A DNA stretch of 40,172 nt from JANYCG01 sp031431035 (GTDB lineage: Bacteria; Pseudomonadota; Gammaproteobacteria; Burkholderiales; Burkholderiaceae_C): assembly GCA_031431035.1 (NCBI GenBank), contig JANPCR010000127.1, forward strand, positions 1 through 40,172, given 5' to 3'. Shown in pieces: positions 8,908 through 17,033 of the stretch. Below the pieces are notes generated by a model that ran no database searches, was not told the DNA's origin, and was given only the letters and a program-made list of their open reading frames with translations. How positions within the stretch are numbered: position 1 is the stretch's first letter; every line of letters starts with the position of its first letter. The translations under genes were made by a program, and so were the position numbers.

Positions 8908-9930
8908 TCACTGCGGCTTAATGCCCGCCGTGTTGATCACCTTGGTCCAGCGATCCATCTCGCTCTTGACAAAGGCAGTGTAGGGCTTGGAGCCTTGGGT
9001 CGGAATCACAAAACCTTGCGATTCCATGCGCTGCTTGATGGCAGGCGACATCATGGCTTGGGACATGGCCGCTTCAAGTTTCTCCACCACAGGGCCGGGC
9101 GTGCCTTTGGGCACGGACATGCCAGACCAAGACAGCGCTTCAAACCCTTTGTAGCCAGATTCAGCAATCGTCGGCAAATCAGGGTAAAGCGGGTTGCGCT
9201 GCGCACTTGAAACCGCCAACGCGCGCAATTTGCCTGCCTTGATGTGCTGCAAAGCGACGTCCTGGTTGATGAACATCAGCTTGATGGTGCCTCCGAGCAT
9301 GTCGGTCATCATGGGGCCGCCGCCCCTATAGGGAATGCCAGTCATGAAGATGCCTGCCGTTTGTTTGAACAACTCCATCGCCATGTGGCCAGACGCTGCA
9401 TGGGTGTAACCATAGTCAATTTTGCCGGGGTTGGCTTTGGCAAAGTCGACCAGCTCTTTGACCGTTTTAAAAGGCGTGCTGGGGTGCACTACCAACACGT
9501 TGGGTCCGGAATGAACCTGGGTCAAATGAATGAAGTCGGTGGTGGAGCTGTATTTGAGGTTGGGATCCAGGCCATGGGCCACCGCATTTTGGCCAACGCC
9601 GGTTTGCACAATCGTGTAGCCGTCTGCGGCGGCCTTGGCCCCGCGCTCGGTGCCAATCACGCCGCCCGCGCCGCCCACGTTTTCAATGATGACGGGCTGT
9701 TTGAGAATTTTGCCAAGCTCTTCCGACATCATGCGACCCATCACGTCACTTGTGCCGCCTGGCGGGAACGGCACGATCAGTTTGATCGGCTTATTGGGAA
9801 AGTCAGCTTGGGCGCTCGCAGCCAAGGGCAATGCCGCCATCAGCACAGCCGCCCCGGCGGCTAATGCAAAACGGCGACCAAGGCTGGAGAACACGGTCAA
9901 GTTGAAAGTTGTCATGTTGAATTCAGTCAT
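8908..9930 (-). CDS. Bug-family substrate-binding protein of the uronate operon
   Basis: 340-residue TctC/Bug periplasmic receptor. Signal sequence (about residues 15-40, ending AASAQA), then FPNKPIKLIVPFPPGGTSDV, IENVGGAGG and DYGYTHAASGHMA, all Bug-fold landmarks. It is the distal gene of a minus-strand run with a glucarate-dehydratase-like enolase, a TRAP transporter and uronate dehydrogenase. I infer, but cannot show, that it binds an aldarate, uronate or pathway intermediate. I use the ATG at 9928-9930 (AGGATC upstream); an ATG five codons later is a possible alternative. Confidence 0.9.
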   Translation of the reverse strand: MTEFNMTTFNLTVFSSLGRRFALAAGAAVLMAALPLAASAQADFPNKPIKLIVPFPPGGTSDVMGRMMSEELGKILKQPVIIENVGGAGGVIGTERGAKAAADGYTIVQTGVGQNAVAHGLDPNLKYSSTTDFIHLTQVHSGPNVLVVHPSTPFKTVKELVDFAKANPGKIDYGYTHAASGHMAMELFKQTAGIFMTGIPYRGGGPMMTDMLGGTIKLMFINQDVALQHIKAGKLRALAVSSAQRNPLYPDLPTIAESGYKGFEALSWSGMSVPKGTPGPVVEKLEAAMSQAMMSPAIKQRMESQGFVIPTQGSKPYTAFVKSEMDRWTKVINTAGIKPQ

Positions 9931-9993
9931 GATGAAATTGATCCTATTGAAAGCGATGTCAAGGCGATACTCAAGCTCTTTAACCCACCAAAT

Positions 9994-11259
9994 TCAAAAC
10001 CGGGGTTTGATTTGCCGCCAATCAGGCCGGTATTTTTGCATTTGCACCACATCATTGCGGGTGCGAATGCGGCAGGTCAAATAATCTTGATGAAGGCGGG
10101 CCAAACCGAGGGGGTCTAACTCTACACCCAGCCCTGGCTTGTCGGTCAAATGGACGCACCCCCCGATGATTGGCACCTTGCCCCCCACCAATACTTCGGC
10201 ACTTTGCCAAGGGTAATGGGTGTCGCAGGCATAGCTTAAGTGGTGCACGGATGCTGCCAAATGCGTCATGGCCATCAGGCTGATGCCCAGGTGCGAATTG
10301 GAATGCATGGACAAGCCCAGGCCGAAGGTCTCACAAGTTTTGGCAAGCGCCTGCGTGGCTCGCAAACCGCCCCAAAAGTGATGGTCAGACAGCAAAATCT
10401 GACAGGCGTTGAGTTCGATGCTGCGTTTGAGCTCAGCCCAGTTGGTGATGACCATGTTCGTCGCCAAGGGCAATCGGGTCTGCCGATGAAGCTCTGCCAT
10501 GCCTTCGAGCGTCGGCGTTGGGTCTTCGTAATATTCAAGGCAGCCGTCCAGCTTTTGCGCCACTTTCAAACTGGTCGCCAGCGACCAATTGCTGTTCGGG
10601 TCAATGCGCAACTGGTGACGGGGGAAAGCCGCTTTCAGGGCCAAAATAGCCTCGGCCTCTTGCATCGGGTCAAACACACCGGCTTTCAGCTTGATGCTAT
10701 CAAAACCGTAAGCGTCAATCATCGCGCGAGCCTGCTGCACGATTTGCTGCGGGTTGACGGCTTCTCCATAAGGGTCGGGCGCGTACTCGGCATCGACCGA
10801 CGCGTCCCATTTGTAAAAAAGATAGGCGGAGTACGCCACCTTGGGCCGCACGGCACCGCCCAAAAGCTCGACCAACGGAATGCCCAAAGTGCGGGCCTGC
10901 AAATCAAGAAACGCCACCTCAAATGCTGAAAATGCACTGGTTACCAAATTGCTGGCCAAAGACCCAGGAGCCAATTCCATTTCGACATGGCCCGTCGAAA
11001 CTTGGGGCGCGGCAGCCTGCAGTCGAGCCAACAAACCATTGACATTGAAGGCTGACAGCCCCACCAGGCTGTCGCGCACCCGCATCAACAGCCCCAAAAC
11101 CGGCGCATCGCCATAGGTTTCGCCCAAACCCACCAGGCCGTTAGCACCCTGCACTTCAATGATGGAACGCAGGCCAAAAGGCTCGTGCACCCCCGCAGCG
11201 TTGAGTAGCGGCGGGTCTTTGATGGCGATAGGCGTAACCCGGACAGCGACAATTTTCAT
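9994..11259 (-). CDS. Glucarate dehydratase-like enolase-superfamily enzyme
   Basis: 421-residue enolase-superfamily protein, closest in pattern to D-glucarate dehydratase, which converts glucarate to 5-keto-4-deoxyglucarate. Visible active-site positions: KxK at Lys190/Lys192 (SIKLKAG), Asp220 in RIDPNSNWS, Glu245 in YEDPTP, Asn268 in ATNMVITNW, Asp292 in SDHHFW, and His319 in MHSNSHLGIS. These match the glucarate dehydratase order, so the fold and a metal-assisted dehydration are secure. The exact aldarate (glucarate, galactarate or relative) is inferred from the adjacent uronate dehydrogenase. It starts 14 bases after the dctM stop, so the two are co-transcribed. Confidence 0.85.
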   Translation of the reverse strand: MKIVAVRVTPIAIKDPPLLNAAGVHEPFGLRSIIEVQGANGLVGLGETYGDAPVLGLLMRVRDSLVGLSAFNVNGLLARLQAAAPQVSTGHVEMELAPGSLASNLVTSAFSAFEVAFLDLQARTLGIPLVELLGGAVRPKVAYSAYLFYKWDASVDAEYAPDPYGEAVNPQQIVQQARAMIDAYGFDSIKLKAGVFDPMQEAEAILALKAAFPRHQLRIDPNSNWSLATSLKVAQKLDGCLEYYEDPTPTLEGMAELHRQTRLPLATNMVITNWAELKRSIELNACQILLSDHHFWGGLRATQALAKTCETFGLGLSMHSNSHLGISLMAMTHLAASVHHLSYACDTHYPWQSAEVLVGGKVPIIGGCVHLTDKPGLGVELDPLGLARLHQDYLTCRIRTRNDVVQMQKYRPDWRQIKPRF

Positions 11260-11273
11260 CAGAATTCAAGGCG

Positions 11274-12563
11274 TCATTTGGCGAGGGATGGCAACCACAA
11301 GGAAAAGGCGGGCACGTAGGTGACTAGCAGCAAACACAAGCCCAACGCACCATAAAACGGAGCGATCGAGCGCATCACCTGCCCCACCGAGATTCCCCCA
11401 ATGGCGCAACCCACAAACTGCACCGATCCCACGGGCGGCGTGTTCAGGCCTAGAGCGCAGTTAATCAGCATCACAATGCCAAATTGGGTGGGATCCATGC
11501 CGAATTGCATGGCGATGGGCATGAAGATGGGCGTGCAAATCAAAATAGTGGCCGCCATGTCCAAAAAGGTGCCCAAAATGAACAGCAGCACGTTGATCAT
11601 CAAAAAGATGACCCATGGCTCGCTGCTGACCGACTTCATCATTTCGCCCGTCATTTGCGGCACCTCATACAGCGCCATGAAGTAGCCAAACGCATTGGAA
11701 ATACCAATCAGCAACAGCACCACGCCGGTGGTTTTACTGGCCTTGGCGCAGGCTTTGAGAAAGTTGTGCCAAGACATCGTGCGGTAAACAAAAACTGTGA
11801 TGAACAAGGCCCAGGCCACCGCAATCGAGGCCGATTCGGTGGCCGTGAAAGCGCCCGACAAAATACCCACCAAAATGATCACCACCACCAGCAGCCCCGG
11901 CAAAGACGCGGCAAACGCACGCCCGACTTCGCCCCAACCCGGGAACGCCCCGCGCGTGGGGTAGCCGCGTTTGACGGCGACATAGTACGCGGCCCCCAAA
12001 TTGCACAGCGTGAGGATGATGGCGGGCACCAAGCCCGCCAGAATCAGGCTGATGACACTGACCGAGGCAATGCCAGAGGTTGCCAAAGTAAAAATAATCA
12101 TGTTGTGCGAGGTGGGCATGATGGCCCCGACCAAGGCGGCGTGGGTCGTCACGTTGACGGCATAGTCAGCGTCGTAGCCTTCCTTTTTCATCAAAGGAAT
12201 CATCACCGAACCCATGGCTGACACATCCGCCAAAGGCGAGCCAGCGACCCCGCCAAACAGCGTGCAGCCAATCACATTGCTCATTCCCAAACCGCCGCGA
12301 ACGTGTCCCACCAGGCTGTTGGCGAACCGCACAATGCGCTCGGCAATTCCGCCATACAGCATGAGTTCGCCTGCAAACACAAAAAATGGAATGGCCAGAA
12401 AGCTGAACACCTGCATGCCGCCGACCATTTTTTGGAACACCACCGCCACCGGCAATCCAGCAGCAATGATGGTGGCGACCGAGGACAGGCCAATGGCGAA
12501 GGCGACGGGAACGCCCAACACCAAAAAGAGCGTGAAGCTCAGGGCCAAGACAGTCAGTTCCAT
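11274..12563 (-). CDS. dctM: TRAP transporter large permease (DctM)
   Basis: 429-residue inner-membrane protein with about 12 hydrophobic segments and DctM landmarks: LGVPVAFAIGL near the N-terminus, GGVAGSPLADVSAMGSVMIP, GAIMPTSHNMIIF, and GLNTPPVGSVQFVGCAIGG near the C-terminus. It is the ion-coupled channel subunit of a TRAP importer. It overlaps the end of dctQ by 10 bases, a typical translational coupling. Substrate is inferred from context to be a hexuronate or aldarate. Confidence 0.94.
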   Translation of the reverse strand: MELTVLALSFTLFLVLGVPVAFAIGLSSVATIIAAGLPVAVVFQKMVGGMQVFSFLAIPFFVFAGELMLYGGIAERIVRFANSLVGHVRGGLGMSNVIGCTLFGGVAGSPLADVSAMGSVMIPLMKKEGYDADYAVNVTTHAALVGAIMPTSHNMIIFTLATSGIASVSVISLILAGLVPAIILTLCNLGAAYYVAVKRGYPTRGAFPGWGEVGRAFAASLPGLLVVVIILVGILSGAFTATESASIAVAWALFITVFVYRTMSWHNFLKACAKASKTTGVVLLLIGISNAFGYFMALYEVPQMTGEMMKSVSSEPWVIFLMINVLLFILGTFLDMAATILICTPIFMPIAMQFGMDPTQFGIVMLINCALGLNTPPVGSVQFVGCAIGGISVGQVMRSIAPFYGALGLCLLLVTYVPAFSLWLPSLAK

Positions 12564-13042
12564 GCCGGCTCCACCACTTCGCCGCGAACCAGCGCGATCA
12601 CGTGTTCAATTGAAAAAAGGACGATCAGCACCCCGGCAATGACGATAGGCAGGTAGTCAATGCCATCGGGCAGCGGCAGCATGGGTTTTTTTTCGCCCCA
12701 CTTGGCAGCCATCCAAAGCCAGCCGCCTTGCACCATCAGCCCGCCAAAAAGACCAACCAGCACGTGGATCAGGATTTCAATGCGATGCTGCCATTTTTTG
12801 GGCAACAGCACGACCAAGGATTCAAGGCCAATGTGCCCCGCATCGCGCACTCCCACCGCCAGGCCAAACGCTGTGACAAACAAAACCAGCAGCATGGCCA
12901 GCGCTTCAGCCCAGGTCGGTGTGTCGTTAAAAACATAACGGCCGATCACCTGCCACTGCACACAAAGAACGACGGCGATCAAGCCGATGACTGCCAACGC
13001 CAAACTCAACTTGGACAGCGCGATACAAAACCTGGTGTACAT
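12554..13042 (-). CDS. dctQ: TRAP transporter small permease (DctQ)
   Basis: 162-residue membrane protein with four hydrophobic helices and the DctQ pattern VIGRYVFNDTPTWAEALA. That is followed by TAFGLAVGVRDAGHIGLESL, the most conserved DctQ region. I start at the ATG at 13040-13042 because upstream sequence (23 extra codons) is not DctQ-like; the ribosome-binding site is weak. It lies between dctP and dctM, and its stop overlaps the dctM start. Confidence 0.92.
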   Translation of the reverse strand: MYTRFCIALSKLSLALAVIGLIAVVLCVQWQVIGRYVFNDTPTWAEALAMLLVLFVTAFGLAVGVRDAGHIGLESLVVLLPKKWQHRIEILIHVLVGLFGGLMVQGGWLWMAAKWGEKKPMLPLPDGIDYLPIVIAGVLIVLFSIEHVIALVRGEVVEPAWN

Positions 13043-13144
13043 GGTGGGTTCTTTCAAGGGCCCCACGCCCCTTGGGAGGTGGGCCAGGCAATCAATGTCT
13101 CGCGCCCGCACACGAAGTCGGGCAACGCAAAGCGGGCAACAGAC

Positions 13145-14110
13145 TTACTTCGTGTCTTGCACCGCTTTGACCAGGCGCTTCATGTCAGCGGTGACCATGA
13201 ACTTGTCGTACACCGGGCCCATCACCGCCTGGAAGGACTTTTTATCGACTTCGACAATCTCGGCTCCCGCGGCTTTGACATTGGCCAATGACTTGGCCTC
13301 TTGCTCGTCCCACTTTTGACGTTCAAACGCAACCGACTCTTTGGCCGCAGCGCGAATCATGTCTTGCTCGGCTTTGGGCAGCTTGTCGTAAACGACTTTG
13401 GACATCACCAAAATCTCGGGCGCCATGGAATGCTCGGTTTTGGAATAAATCTTCACCGCTTCGACGTGTTTGGCTGTGTCAAACGACGGAATGTTGTTTT
13501 CGGCGGCGTCAATCAGCCCTGTTTTGAGGCCCGTGTAGACCTCGCCATAAGGCATGGGCGTGGCGTTGGCACCCATGGCGCTGATCAGGGCGACCCAAAG
13601 GTCAGACTGTTGGACGCGAATTTTCAAACCCTTGGCATCGGCGACGGTTCTGATGGCTTTTTTGGCGTAGATAGAACGCGCGCCACTGTCATAAAAAGCC
13701 AAACCGATGAAGCCCACGGACTCGCAGCTTTTCAGAATTTCATCGCCCACCGGGCCATCCAGCGACTTGCGCATGTGGGCAATGGAGCTGAACAAAAACG
13801 GCATGGTGGGAACTTGCGTGAGCGGGCAAATGCCGTTCATAGGGCCGACGTTGACACGGGTGAAGTCAAGCGCGCCAATTTTCACTTGATCGATGGTTTC
13901 TTTTTCGCTGCCCAAAGCCTGCTTGTTGAAGACTTTGATTTTGTGTTTGCCAGCGCTCTTTTTCTCCAGCAATTCGCTCATGTACCGTACAGCCGCCACG
14001 GTAGGGTAGTCGTCCGCATTGTGGGTGTCTGCCGAGCGGAACTCGGTGGCTTGGGCTGCCAGAGCCAGGGCTGCAACGGAAGCACCGATCAGTGATTTTG
14101 CGAGTTTCAT
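13145..14110 (-). CDS. dctP: TRAP transporter solute-binding protein (DctP)
   Basis: 321-residue periplasmic receptor with a signal peptide cut near AAQA at residue 22. It shows DctP landmarks: EKETIDQVKIGALDFTRVNVG, the KGLKIRVQQSDLWV region including the carboxylate-binding Arg of KIRVQ, and PMPYGEVYTGLKTGLIDAAENN. Together with dctQ and dctM it forms a complete secondary importer. Adjacent uronate dehydrogenase and enolase genes suggest galacturonate, glucuronate or an aldarate as ligand. Confidence 0.94.
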   Translation of the reverse strand: MKLAKSLIGASVAALALAAQATEFRSADTHNADDYPTVAAVRYMSELLEKKSAGKHKIKVFNKQALGSEKETIDQVKIGALDFTRVNVGPMNGICPLTQVPTMPFLFSSIAHMRKSLDGPVGDEILKSCESVGFIGLAFYDSGARSIYAKKAIRTVADAKGLKIRVQQSDLWVALISAMGANATPMPYGEVYTGLKTGLIDAAENNIPSFDTAKHVEAVKIYSKTEHSMAPEILVMSKVVYDKLPKAEQDMIRAAAKESVAFERQKWDEQEAKSLANVKAAGAEIVEVDKKSFQAVMGPVYDKFMVTADMKRLVKAVQDTK

Positions 14111-14234
14111 AGGGTCTCTTTCGGTAGATTTAGAAGGGCGAAGGGAAAAAAGGAAATGGAAAGGCTGCTAGGTTGAGGAAAAGGAAAAGGAAGAGGGAGA
14201 GGGAAAGGGCAAGGAAATTCAATATTCAGCAAAT
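14111..14234. repeat. Purine-rich tract between udh and dctP
   Basis: The plus strand of this intergenic stretch is almost entirely A and G. The longest uninterrupted purine run is 35 bases (14175-14209), made of GGAAAA, GGAAGA and GGGAGA-like blocks. The operon is transcribed from the other strand, so the mRNA leader before dctP is C/U-rich. There is no recognisable gene or hairpin. Possible consequences are discussed in the findings. Confidence 0.75.
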
Positions 14235-15041
14235 TCAGTCGTAAGGCCCCAGCTTCACAAACCCGCCGCCCTGGAACTGAACCACGGGATCGGCCAGATC
14301 AGGCAGCGGCGTTTTGGCATAAATCGCATCACGGTAAATGTCTGAACTGTCCTGGGGCTGGTAGCCCACGTGCTTCGCACTGGCGTTGTCCCACCAGGTG
14401 ACGGCGTTGGCAGACATGCCGTAAATGATGCTGTGCCCCAGCACGGGCGTGGTCAGGCTGGCGGTGATGAGGCGGTGCAAATCGTCGTAACTGAGCCAGC
14501 TGGCCAGCATACGGCGGTCGCGCGGCTCGGGGAAAGACGAACCAATGCGCAGGCAAGCGGTTTCGATGCCGTAGCGGTCAAAGTAAAAGCGCGAAATGTC
14601 CTCGCCAAAGGCTTTGCTGACGCCGTAATACCCGTCTGGGCGCGGCGCAGTTTGGGGGGTGAGGGTTTCCGACTGGCGGTAAAACCCGGTCACGTGGTTG
14701 GAGCTGGCAAACACAATGCGCCGCGTGCCCTGCTTGCGGGCCGCTTCGTACAGGTTGTACACGCCAATGATGTTGGCTTGCAAAATTGGCGCAAACGGGC
14801 CTTCGACCGACACGCCGCCAAAGTGCACCACCGCGTCTACGCCTTGCAGCGTGGCCAACACGGCATCAGCGTCTGACAGTTCGGCCAACATGACTTCTTC
14901 GCCCGTGGCAGCGGCGCCCACCGCGACCCGGTCTGACAGCCGAAGCACCGTGCAATTGGCCTTGAGCCTCTCGCGCATGGCGACGCCCAGCCCACCGGCG
15001 GCTCCGGTCATGAGAATTCGGTGGTGATTTTTGACGGTCAT
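14235..15041 (-). CDS. udh: Uronate dehydrogenase (NAD-dependent epimerase/dehydratase family)
   Basis: 268-residue short-chain (extended-type) oxidoreductase expected to oxidise D-galacturonate or D-glucuronate to the aldarolactone with NAD+. It has a Rossmann TGAAGGLG near residue 12, VHFGGVSVEGPFAPILQANI, RIVFASSNHVTGFY and a catalytic YGVSK; LRIGSSFPEP and WWDN follow. This set closely matches characterised bacterial uronate dehydrogenases of about 265 residues, as I remember them. I use the ATG at 15039-15041; the 30-codon upstream extension overlaps promoter sequence. It is the first gene of the uronate operon and is divergent from the GntR regulator. Confidence 0.88.
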   Translation of the reverse strand: MTVKNHHRILMTGAAGGLGVAMRERLKANCTVLRLSDRVAVGAAATGEEVMLAELSDADAVLATLQGVDAVVHFGGVSVEGPFAPILQANIIGVYNLYEAARKQGTRRIVFASSNHVTGFYRQSETLTPQTAPRPDGYYGVSKAFGEDISRFYFDRYGIETACLRIGSSFPEPRDRRMLASWLSYDDLHRLITASLTTPVLGHSIIYGMSANAVTWWDNASAKHVGYQPQDSSDIYRDAIYAKTPLPDLADPVVQFQGGGFVKLGPYD

Positions 15042-15112
15042 GGCGCGAAAATTTGGTTTGAAAATTTGGTTTGAAAAATGTCGCTCGACAAATGACGTTT
15101 GACAAAATTCAG

Positions 15113-15125
15113 GTTGTCTGACAAC
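15113..15125. promoter_or_regulatory. Palindromic operator candidate in the udh/gntR divergent region
   Basis: Perfect dyad GTTGTC-T-GACAAC, 44 bases before the regulator ATG and 72 before the udh ATG. Its TTGTCNGACAA form fits the sites bound by many FadR-subfamily GntR proteins. A TTGACA at 15099-15104 lies beside it, so a bound repressor would occlude transcription of one or both genes. Regulator assignment is inference. Confidence 0.65.
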
Positions 15126-15168
15126 ATACAATTTTAGATAGCAACTTCAACCTGTCAAGAGAATTTTG

Positions 15169-15957
15169 ATGGAATCAAGGCAAACCCCTAGCCTCGCGCT
15201 GCCAAATGACGGGTTGAGCGCCAGCCTGGAGCCGCTGAAAACCCAGCGCGCGGGCGGCTTGGTGGCACAAGTCGTCAGCGGGCTGAACCAGGCCATGCGC
15301 GACGGCAAACTGCAGCCAGGCGACAAGCTGCCCACAGAATCCGCCATCATGGCGCAATACGCCGTGAGTCGCACCGTGGTGCGTGAGGCGTTGTCCAAAT
15401 TACAAGCTGCCAATTTGGTTGAAACCCGCCACGGTATAGGCACCTTTGTGATCGCCCCGCAGGCCAGCGACAACTTCAAAATTGCCGACCCCGACATGTC
15501 CACCATGGCGGATGTGATCTCGATTCTGGAACTGCGCATCAGCCTGGAGACCGAAGCCGCAGGCCTAGCCGCCCAGAGGAGAACCCTCACCCATCTTGAC
15601 GTGATGCAGGCCGCTTTGGCGGCTTTTCAAGAATCGATTGCAGGCGATTCTGATGCCGTGCCGTCGGACTTTGCATTCCACATGGAAGTCGCCCGCGCCA
15701 CCGGCAACCGCCATTTCACGGACTTGATGACCTACCTGGGCACCATGATCATTCCGCGCACCCGCGTGAACGTGATGCACCGTGCCCCCGAGGGACGGCT
15801 GGCGTATTTGCAGCGGGTCAATGGCGAGCACGAAAGCATATTGACGGCGATCCGCAACCAGGACTCGGAGGCCGCACGCGCCGCCATGCGCACCCACCTG
15901 TCCAACAGCCGCGAGCGCCTGCGCCAGACGCAATTGCGGGTCAGCGGCAAGGTTTGA
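15169..15957 (+). CDS. FadR-subfamily GntR transcriptional regulator
   Basis: 262-residue regulator. The N-terminal winged helix (about residues 25-95) contains PGDKLPTESAIMAQYAVSRT and VVREALSKLQAANLVETRHG, the classical GntR motif. The C-terminal all-helical FCD effector domain (about 105-250) has LELRISLETEAAGLAA, DFAFHMEVARATGNRHF and HESILTAIRNQDSEAARAAM. The Asp/His residues of the latter two segments are the usual FCD metal ligands. Start at the ATG at 15169 rather than the preceding TTG. Divergence from udh and the shared dyad at 15113-15125 suggest it represses the uronate operon until a uronate or aldarate binds. Confidence 0.9.
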   Translation: MESRQTPSLALPNDGLSASLEPLKTQRAGGLVAQVVSGLNQAMRDGKLQPGDKLPTESAIMAQYAVSRTVVREALSKLQAANLVETRHGIGTFVIAPQASDNFKIADPDMSTMADVISILELRISLETEAAGLAAQRRTLTHLDVMQAALAAFQESIAGDSDAVPSDFAFHMEVARATGNRHFTDLMTYLGTMIIPRTRVNVMHRAPEGRLAYLQRVNGEHESILTAIRNQDSEAARAAMRTHLSNSRERLRQTQLRVSGKV

Positions 15958-15980
15958 GGCCATTTTTGACCAAAAATCAG

Positions 15981-16006
15981 AAAAAAGAACCTGCAGGTTC
16001 TTTTTT
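15981..16006. terminator. 26-bp perfect palindrome, probable terminator of gntR
   Basis: Perfect inverted repeat centred on CTGCAG, with arms AAAAAAGAACCTG and CAGGTTCTTTTTT. It lies 24 bases after the gntR stop and is followed by one more T, so it can act as a rho-independent terminator. The same palindrome is also the 5' module of composite element copy A. Confidence 0.75.
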
Positions 16007-16095
16007 TCAAAAAATGACGATTTTGGCTCAAAATATGAATAAAATTGACCTCTAGCTCTCGAATAATATAGATACTTTGCTATTTTATTTATAGC
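15981..16095 (+). repeat. Composite intergenic element, copy A
   Basis: Modules in order: the 26-bp palindrome (15981-16006), a TCAAAA box 43 bases before the core, an AT-rich spacer, the core CTCTAGCTCTCGAATAATAT starting at 16050, and a terminal hairpin GCTAT (16079-16083) / ATAGC (16091-16095) with a 7-base loop. The palindrome centre is 56 bases from CTCTAG. This copy is the most diverged, with TTGACCTCTAG in place of TAGGCCTCTAG. It lies between gntR and azlC. Confidence 0.85.
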
Positions 16096-16163
16096 GCTAG
16101 CCAATGACGTTGTACGATGACTAGCGAGCATCGACACCATCCTAGGTCAGCTAGCATTGACCC

Positions 16164-17033
16164 ATGACTTTGCCCAACCCCGGGGACCCCACTACCCCAA
16201 ACGTCCGCTCTACCCAAACGGCCCAAACTGCCCAAACCGCCCGAACCGCACAAACCACTCGACCCACCCAAAGTGACCCAGAGCGCCCCGCTGACGACGT
16301 GACCACAACGACAGCCGCCGCCAGCGCCCGCTCGCGTTCCGCTTTTTTTGCCGGGGTGCGCGACACCATTGGCATCGTCCCATCGTACCTGCCATTTGGC
16401 ATGGTGTGCGGCGTGGCGTCGGTCAATGCTGGCTTGACCAAAGGGGCTGCCATCGCGCTGCCCGCTCTGGTTTACGCGGGCTCTGCGCAGGCGGTGTTGT
16501 TGCAGTTTTTGCAAAACTCGGCTGCGCTGTGGGTGGCCATTTTGTCGGGTTGCGTGATCAACCTGCGCATGGCCGTTTACAGCGCGGCTCTGGCCCCCAA
16601 AGTGCGCCATTTCAGCACCCCCAAGCGCATGCTGATTGCGGCATTTCTGGTTGACAACAGTTTTGCATTGCTTCAAAAGCGAGAGCACGAAAACCCGGCT
16701 GACAAGCACCTCATCGCCTACTACGCGGGTTTGACAGCGGTGCTGTGGCCGTTTTGGATCTTCTTTTGCGTGGTCGGTATTTTTGCAGGCAACGTCGTGC
16801 CGGCCAGCTGGCAGCTGGAATTTGCGATTCCGCTGTCGTTCATCGCGATTTTGGCCACCTCCGTTCGCAGCCTCCCTATGGTGGGAGCGGCTGTGGCGGG
16901 CGGCATTGCCAGTGTGGCGCTGTTCTCGTTGCCGCTCAAACTAGGGCTGGTGGCCGCCTGCGCGGTGGGTTTGCTGGGTGGTTTGACGGTCGAAAAAGGA
17001 GTGTCATTGTGGACAGCACGCAAAGCTGGTTAG
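16164..17033 (+). CDS. azlC: AzlC family branched-chain amino acid exporter, large subunit
   Basis: 289-residue inner-membrane protein. After an unusual hydrophilic N-terminal extension of about 55 residues comes the AzlC domain: FFAGVRDTIGIVPSYLPFGM, YAGSAQAVLLQF, the INLRMAVYSAAL motif, and five to six hydrophobic helices to the C-terminus. With AzlD it forms a branched-chain amino acid efflux pair. The extension (residues about 17-37) is Thr/Gln/Ala-rich and encoded by seven degenerate 9-base repeats (16212-16274). Either the true start is internal or the tail is a lineage-specific expansion. The stop overlaps the azlD start by 25 bases. Confidence 0.88.
   Translation: MTLPNPGDPTTPNVRSTQTAQTAQTARTAQTTRPTQSDPERPADDVTTTTAAASARSRSAFFAGVRDTIGIVPSYLPFGMVCGVASVNAGLTKGAAIALPALVYAGSAQAVLLQFLQNSAALWVAILSGCVINLRMAVYSAALAPKVRHFSTPKRMLIAAFLVDNSFALLQKREHENPADKHLIAYYAGLTAVLWPFWIFFCVVGIFAGNVVPASWQLEFAIPLSFIAILATSVRSLPMVGAAVAGGIASVALFSLPLKLGLVAACAVGLLGGLTVEKGVSLWTARKAG
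16212..16274 (+). repeat. Degenerate 9-base tandem repeat inside azlC
   Basis: Seven in-frame units of the type GCCCAAACC (ACCCAAACG, GCCCAAACT, GCCCAAACC, GCCCGAACC, GCACAAACC, ACTCGACCC, ACCCAAAGT) encode a TQT/AQT/ART series. Units change in steps of three bases, so copy-number change would keep the frame. Confidence 0.8.

Noticed and set aside
13301..14095. 264-codon plus-strand frame opposite dctP
   Set aside because: Shadow of a gene with clear TRAP receptor motifs.
15981..16006. Treating the copy A palindrome as only a terminator
   Set aside because: It can terminate gntR, but its distance to the core equals that of the other copies, whose palindromes have no T-run, so a module role is also needed.
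16089..16709. 206-codon minus-strand frame opposite azlC
   Set aside because: Its Gly/Ser-rich composition is explained by the antisense of the 9-base repeats and AzlC codons.
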